Below, piece by piece: positions 7,134-10,635 of a stretch of 10,635 nt of DNA. Origin of the DNA: Actinomycetes bacterium (GTDB taxonomy: Bacteria; Actinomycetota; Actinomycetes; Propionibacteriales; Propionibacteriaceae). The notes under the pieces are model-generated. The model saw only the letters and a list, made by a program, of their open reading frames with translations. It had not been told where the DNA came from and searched no databases. The translations under genes were made by a program, and so were the position numbers. Positions within the stretch are counted from its first letter, which is position 1; each line of letters starts with the position of its first letter. Location: contig JAEYUH010000154.1 in assembly GCA_023432725.1 (NCBI GenBank), positions 1 through 10,635 on the forward strand, in the 5' to 3' direction.

Positions 7134-8099
7134 TCAGCTGGTGGCGGCCAGTGCGCGGGCGATCCGGGCGATCACCGTCGCCGGCTCGCGGACGATCTCC
7201 CGGCCCAGCCACCGCACCACCTGGTAGCCCTGGTCGCGCAGGGCCTGCTCGCGCTCCTTCTCTGCCACGAAAGCCGCGGCATCGGCGTACTTGACGGCCC
7301 CGTCCGCCTCACCGATCAGCCGGTGCCCTGGCCACAGGCAGTCCGGGTAGAACACCCCCCGCGCCGTCCGGACGGCCTGCTGGAACAGCGGCATCGGCAG
7401 CCCGGCGAGGTACAGGTGACCCGCCGTCAGCGACTCGATCGGGCTCTCGCGGACGGGGTCGGCCAGGGCGAGCGCCGTCCGGAGCCGGGTGGCGCGACAC
7501 CAGGCCATCGCCTCCCCGATCGCGTCCCTTGCCGCCGATGCCAACCGCGGATCGGCGTAGTCGCAGCGGCGCGGGAACTGCACCTGCGCCTCGCACAACC
7601 GGCGGGCCGCGGCGTCGAGCAGCACCAGGGCCGCCGGTAGCTGGAGCCTGCGCGCGAGATCGACGCAGGTCCGGGGCAGGGTGGTGATCAGGTAACCGTC
7701 CGGATCCAGCGTGACGTGGTGGCGGGGAAGGCGCGTGGGGCGGTGCAGCACAACGTCCGCGGGACCCCGATGGCTCGCCGTCCGGGGCACGCAGAGGTGG
7801 ACGGAGCTGGTGTCCCAACCCGTGCTGCCGGGGTGGGGCAGTCGCCACGCCAGCGCCGCGGTGCTGTGGCTCATCACAGCCTGCGGTGCTGCCACCTGCT
7901 CGGCATGGGCGCGCACCAGGTGCCGGGCAGCTGGCTCCAGCGGCCACCGCGCGGCGTCGAGGTAGACGCCGGGACGCAGCCGCACCAGCCGGCCCGAGCG
8001 CAACTGGGTGCGGAGCATGGCCGGGGTGACGCCCGGAACCAACATGTGTTCGCGCAGCGCGGGCTGGGTTGGCAAGGTCCACGGCCGGGGGGTTCGCAC
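7134..8099 (-). CDS. AbiEi-like winged-helix protein with C-terminal Vsr/DUF559-type nuclease domain
   Basis: From the GTG at 8099 this is a 321-residue protein. Residues 12-47 match the short winged-helix start of AbiEi-like antitoxins (VTPAMLRTQLRSGRLVRLRPGVY). Residues 70-165 match the middle region, with SHSTAALAW (77-85) and LPRTCVDLARR (141-151). Residues 215-315 resemble the PD-(D/E)XK fold of Vsr/DUF559 nucleases: ESPIES (218-223), YPD (251-253), GEADG with E264 and D266, K270, and EKEREQALRDQGY (280-292). Such proteins are common in actinobacteria and are usually annotated as AbiEi-family or DUF559 proteins; their substrate is not established. No AbiEii nucleotidyltransferase toxin lies next to it. 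An in-frame ATG at 8246 would add 49 residues running through a strong hairpin and Pro/Gly-rich sequence, so I reject it. The support for 8099 is fit to the family, since its Shine-Dalgarno is weak; the ATG at 8045 would cut into the DNA-binding domain. Confidence 0.78.
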   Translation of the reverse strand: MRTPRPWTLPTQPALREHMLVPGVTPAMLRTQLRSGRLVRLRPGVYLDAARWPLEPAARHLVRAHAEQVAAPQAVMSHSTAALAWRLPHPGSTGWDTSSVHLCVPRTASHRGPADVVLHRPTRLPRHHVTLDPDGYLITTLPRTCVDLARRLQLPAALVLLDAAARRLCEAQVQFPRRCDYADPRLASAARDAIGEAMAWCRATRLRTALALADPVRESPIESLTAGHLYLAGLPMPLFQQAVRTARGVFYPDCLWPGHRLIGEADGAVKYADAAAFVAEKEREQALRDQGYQVVRWLGREIVREPATVIARIARALAATS

Positions 8100-8279
8100 G
8101 GCAGCAGCCTGCCGTCCGGCCCCGCCGTCCCACCCCGCGGGGGGAGGATCTGTGGACAACTCGCCGGGACTGGCCGGGCCGCGTCCGGTTTCGGGGCGCC
8201 CCGGGTGGTTAACAGCGCCCGTGAAGGGCTGATAACCACCGTCCATGCCCCCGCATGAGGGGACGGCAGCGCCCGCCGG
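8100..8279. other. Intergenic region between the nuclease and EEP genes
   Basis: These 180 bp separate two minus-strand genes. They hold, in plus-strand order, a DnaA-box-like 9-mer at 8151-8159, a perfect 12-bp GC palindrome at 8192-8203 (CGGGGCGCCCCG) and the hairpin at 8204-8240. I see no convincing -10/-35 pair for the nuclease gene, and no extra gene in either direction. Confidence 0.6.
8204..8240. terminator. Imperfect hairpin downstream of the EEP gene
   Basis: GGTGGTTA (8204-8211) is exactly complementary to TAACCACC (8233-8240). Inside it GCCC (8217-8220) pairs with GGGC (8226-8229) around a GTGAA loop, with an A-A mismatch and a small bulge between the stems. It begins about 40 bp after the stop of the minus-strand EEP gene and lies upstream of the nuclease gene, so it could terminate the first or regulate the second. 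No T-tract follows. Confidence 0.45.
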
Positions 8280-10616
8280 TCAGGTGCGGGTGGTCGGCAG
8301 CCAGACCGTGGCGCGCAGCATGTTGTGATCGGACGGGATCGTGCCGATGAACCGGCCGTCGGGGTCCACGTTGACCACCGTCTCCCACTCCTGGACCCGC
8401 ATGGGCGAGGTCAGGATGTAGTCGACGTTGGTGCCGTTGACCTGGGTGGTGGTCCGGCGGGCCCGCCTGGCCCAGCCGTTGAAGCTGTAGTAGTTGGTGT
8501 TGATCCGGGTCTCGACGGTGGGTTTGACCGGCACCGTCGTGCCCTTCACATTGCCCAGCGGGTCGATCAGGCCACCTGCTGTCAGGACGTCGTAGGGGGC
8601 GTTGGTCGGGAGGTCGGCGCGGCTGGAGGCCAGGTCACCCGCCAGCACCACCGGCAGCCGGTCGGGGTTCTTCGCGGCGATCGCGGCGAGGATGTCCCCG
8701 GCCTGACGCGCCCTGTGGTCGTGGAAGACGGTCTTGCCCGCGGCGTCGTTGTCGGGCTCCAGGTGCGTGTTGCCGAAGAAGAAGCGCTGGCCCGTGGCCC
8801 GCTGCTCGAAGATCGTCCAGACCAGATAGCGGTCGTAGGCGGAGGGGGTGATCCGCGACAACTCGACGCTGCCCTGCGAGATCAGCTTGAGCCGGTCGGT
8901 CCGGTAGATGGTCTTGGTTCCCTTGGACGCACCCCGGTCCTGGTAGACGCACCCGGACGGGGTGGACGACTTGACGCAGTTGTTGCGGTGGGTGTTGGTC
9001 AGCGCCCACGGGCTGCCCAGCAGTTCCACCAGGTCCTCGAACTGCGACTTGTTCTGGGTGGAGCCGTCGGGGTTGATCAGCCACGACTGCTGGGCCTCCT
9101 GCAGCCCGATCACGTCGGGATCCTGGCGCTGGATCGTCTCGACCACTGCGGCTCGCCGGGTGGTCCACGGCTTCTCCTCGGCCAGCCCGGAGTGGCAGTT
9201 GTGGCACCGCACGTTGTAGCTGGCGACGACCAGCGGCGTCGGCTCGGCCGGGGTCGTGGTGGTGACGGTGGTCCCGTAGTCGGTCAGGAAGTTGCCGGCC
9301 AGGTCCATCACCCTGACCTTGAACGAGTACGTCGTCCGCGGGGTGAGCCCGCCGAGGGTGATCGACGACCCGGTGGTGTGGGCGTACTGGGAGGTCACCC
9401 AGGGGTTGACGTCGTACTTCACCCGGTACCGCGGCGCGCCGGGGATGGGGTTCCAGGCCAGGGTCACCGTGGTCGGAGCCGCGGCGGTGACGGCGAGACC
9501 CGTGGGCGGCAGGCTGCCCGGCAGGACGATCGGCGGCGCCGTGGTGGGCGGTGCGGTCGGCAGCGGAGGCGTGGGCGTCGGGGTGGGGGTAGGTGTCGGG
9601 GTCGGCGTTGGAGTCGGGGTCACCGACGGGGTGGGGCTGGGGGTGGGCTTGGGTGACGGAGTCGCGGCGGGCGTCGTCGCGGTTCCGGCGGTGGTCAGCT
9701 TGATCTTCGGCCCGTAGTCGGTCAGGAAGCTGCCGGACGGCTTCATGACGCGGAGCTTGACCCAATAGGTGGTGGCGGGGGCGAGCCCGGTGAGGGTGAT
9801 CGTGTTCGAGGTTGTGAACGCGTAGCGCGAGTTCGTCCACGGCGTCGCGTCGAACTTCAGGCGGTAGCCCGGTGCTCCCGCCAGCGGCGTCCAGCTCAAG
9901 GTGGCCGAGTTCGCGGTGGTGCTGACGACGGTGGGGGCCGCGGGGGGTCCGTCGAAGGCCGCGGTGGTGAAGCTGATCGCCGGGCTGTACTGGCTCTTGT
10001 TCGAGCCCTTGCTGTCGATCACCCGCACCTTGGCGTAGTACTTCGTCGCCGGCTTGAGCCCCGTCAGGGTTCCGGACGTGCCGGTGAACCTGACATAGCT
10101 CGGGCTCTTCATCTTGCTCGACGTCGAGTACTGGATGCGGTACCTGTCGGTGGTGCCGCGCGCGGACCACCCAAGGGCCGCCGTGGTGGTGGTCAGCGTG
10201 CTGCTGGTCAGGCCGGTCGGCGATAGCAGCGGGAAGCTGTCCTTGCTGCGTGTGGTGACCTTCAACGTCTTGCTGTAGCCGCTCAGGAACCGTCCCTTGG
10301 CATCCATCGCGCGGACCTTGACCCAGTAGCTCCGCTTCGACTTCAGACCGGTGAGCTCGACCCGGTTCGAGGTGGTCTTGCTGTAGACCGCCTTCTTGAA
10401 CGTGGAGTTGTCGGCGTACTTGATCCGGTACGCCGCCACGCCCGAGCGCGCCGACCAGGTCAGCATCACCGAGGTGTTCGCCGTGGACACGGTGCTCAGT
10501 CCGGTCGGCGCCTTCACGGAGGCGGCCTCGGCAGGTTGCGCGAACAGCCCGCCGCTCATCATCAGCAACGACACGAGCAGCGCGACCAGGCATAGGGCAC
10601 GCCGGCCGTGGGACAT
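8280..10616 (-). CDS. Secreted multi-FnIII endonuclease/exonuclease/phosphatase (EEP) family protein
   Basis: This 778-residue protein begins with a signal peptide: basic SHGRR, a hydrophobic core at 7-20, and likely cleavage after A29-E30-A31. Four fibronectin type III domains follow at about 34-123, 131-219, 224-311 and 368-455, each ending in a Thr-rich strand. A Thr-Pro linker (about 312-366) separates the third and fourth. Residues 460-775 are an EEP domain: SYNVR with N468, GLQE with E507, NTHLE with H618, GDLAS with D661, VDY (731-733) and SDHN with D763 and H764. Family members cleave phosphodiester or phosphomonoester bonds, commonly in nucleic acids or phospholipids; an extracellular nuclease is the likeliest role. 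The Asn normally found in the GDxN motif is Ala663. Cysteine pairs C471/C474 and C547/C556 could form disulfides outside the cell. There is no LPXTG sorting signal or C-terminal membrane helix, so it is probably released or held by its FnIII domains. No functional link to the teichoic-acid genes is evident. Confidence 0.93.
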   Translation of the reverse strand: MSHGRRALCLVALLVSLLMMSGGLFAQPAEAASVKAPTGLSTVSTANTSVMLTWSARSGVAAYRIKYADNSTFKKAVYSKTTSNRVELTGLKSKRSYWVKVRAMDAKGRFLSGYSKTLKVTTRSKDSFPLLSPTGLTSSTLTTTTAALGWSARGTTDRYRIQYSTSSKMKSPSYVRFTGTSGTLTGLKPATKYYAKVRVIDSKGSNKSQYSPAISFTTAAFDGPPAAPTVVSTTANSATLSWTPLAGAPGYRLKFDATPWTNSRYAFTTSNTITLTGLAPATTYWVKLRVMKPSGSFLTDYGPKIKLTTAGTATTPAATPSPKPTPSPTPSVTPTPTPTPTPTPTPTPTPPLPTAPPTTAPPIVLPGSLPPTGLAVTAAAPTTVTLAWNPIPGAPRYRVKYDVNPWVTSQYAHTTGSSITLGGLTPRTTYSFKVRVMDLAGNFLTDYGTTVTTTTPAEPTPLVVASYNVRCHNCHSGLAEEKPWTTRRAAVVETIQRQDPDVIGLQEAQQSWLINPDGSTQNKSQFEDLVELLGSPWALTNTHRNNCVKSSTPSGCVYQDRGASKGTKTIYRTDRLKLISQGSVELSRITPSAYDRYLVWTIFEQRATGQRFFFGNTHLEPDNDAAGKTVFHDHRARQAGDILAAIAAKNPDRLPVVLAGDLASSRADLPTNAPYDVLTAGGLIDPLGNVKGTTVPVKPTVETRINTNYYSFNGWARRARRTTTQVNGTNVDYILTSPMRVQEWETVVNVDPDGRFIGTIPSDHNMLRATVWLPTTRT
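9562..9650. repeat. G-rich hexameric repeat encoding the Thr-Pro linker
   Basis: The plus strand carries a degenerate 6-bp repeat of the GGTGTC/GGGGTG type, which on the minus (coding) strand reads as alternating Thr and Pro codons. Nine or more Thr-Pro pairs run without a break, giving a stiff, extended spacer. Such tracts can change length by slippage. Confidence 0.8.
9628..9653 (+). other. Potential G-quadruplex in the linker DNA
   Basis: Five G runs (9628-9631, 9633-9636, 9639-9643, 9645-9647 and 9651-9653) are separated by loops of 1 to 3 nt, which satisfies the usual G3+N1-7 rule. The plus strand is the template strand of the EEP gene here, so a fold would form in DNA, not in the mRNA. 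Folding is inferred. Confidence 0.4.
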
Positions 10617-10622
10617 GAGCGA

Positions 10623-10627
10623 CTCCT
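10623..10627 (-). promoter_or_regulatory. Ribosome binding site of the EEP gene
   Basis: AGGAG on the minus strand stands 6 nt before the ATG at 10616, and a signal peptide follows directly. Together these fix the start with good confidence. The promoter would lie beyond the window. Confidence 0.75.
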
Positions 10628-10635
10628 GGGACGCA

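Noticed and set aside
8100..8246. Extended N-terminus of the nuclease gene from the ATG at 8246
   Set aside because: The extra 49 residues are Pro/Gly-rich, and their DNA contains a hairpin and palindrome better explained as intergenic sequence. Family members begin close to the winged helix.
8283..8300. C-terminal LPTTRT as a sortase signal
   Set aside because: It is not LPXTG and is followed by no hydrophobic helix or basic tail; the protein ends there.
9193..9207. CHNCH (residues 471-475 of the EEP protein) as a c-type haem-binding CXXCH motif
   Set aside because: It sits in the first strand of the EEP catalytic domain beside the active-site Asn. Chance match, or a metal or disulfide site, is more likely.
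8325..9656. Long plus-strand open frame opposite the EEP gene
   Set aside because: It is Gly/Val/Arg-rich antisense of a gene with a signal peptide, Shine-Dalgarno and catalytic motifs.

Overview
The window is GC-rich throughout, with G or C at most third codon positions, several GTG start candidates and actinobacterial protein families (a wHTH/DUF559-type nuclease, a secreted FnIII/EEP protein, and a teichoic-acid polymerase with a long N-terminal extension). This suggests a high-GC actinobacterium, plausibly of the Propionibacteriales. The genus assignment is only an impression; no rRNA or tRNA gene is present to test it.

Positions 1-7039 are the edge of a wall-teichoic-acid or glycopolymer locus. 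It holds a 5'-truncated GT2-type glycosyltransferase (+), a GT4 glycosyltransferase resembling poly(glycerol-phosphate) glucosyltransferases (-), and a two-gene + strand operon. The first operon gene fuses a TagD-type cytidylyltransferase to a Gfo/Idh/MocA oxidoreductase. The second is a TagF/TagB-type CDP-glycerol glycerophosphotransferase with about 480 extra N-terminal residues. The GT4 gene and the operon diverge from a short shared promoter region near 3013-3100. The GT2 and GT4 genes converge and overlap by 38 bp, and both stop codons lie inside an imperfect 26-bp tandem duplication.

Positions 7134-8099 (-) encode an orphan AbiEi-like winged-helix protein with a C-terminal Vsr/DUF559-type PD-(D/E)XK nuclease domain, with no visible partner toxin. 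The 180-bp gap at 8100-8279 holds a strong imperfect hairpin, a 12-bp palindrome and one DnaA-box-like 9-mer. Positions 8280-10616 (-) encode a secreted protein with a signal peptide, three FnIII domains, a Thr-Pro linker, a fourth FnIII domain and an endonuclease/exonuclease/phosphatase (EEP) domain.

Working model: the cytidylyltransferase domain makes a CDP-polyol (most likely CDP-glycerol), the TagF-like enzyme polymerises it, and one or both glycosyltransferases add sugars to the chain. The oxidoreductase fused to the cytidylyltransferase is the most unusual part, because it suggests that the activated polyol is formed or altered by a redox step in the same polypeptide. The nuclease and EEP genes look like unrelated neighbours. 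No CRISPR array, insertion sequence or RNA gene was found.
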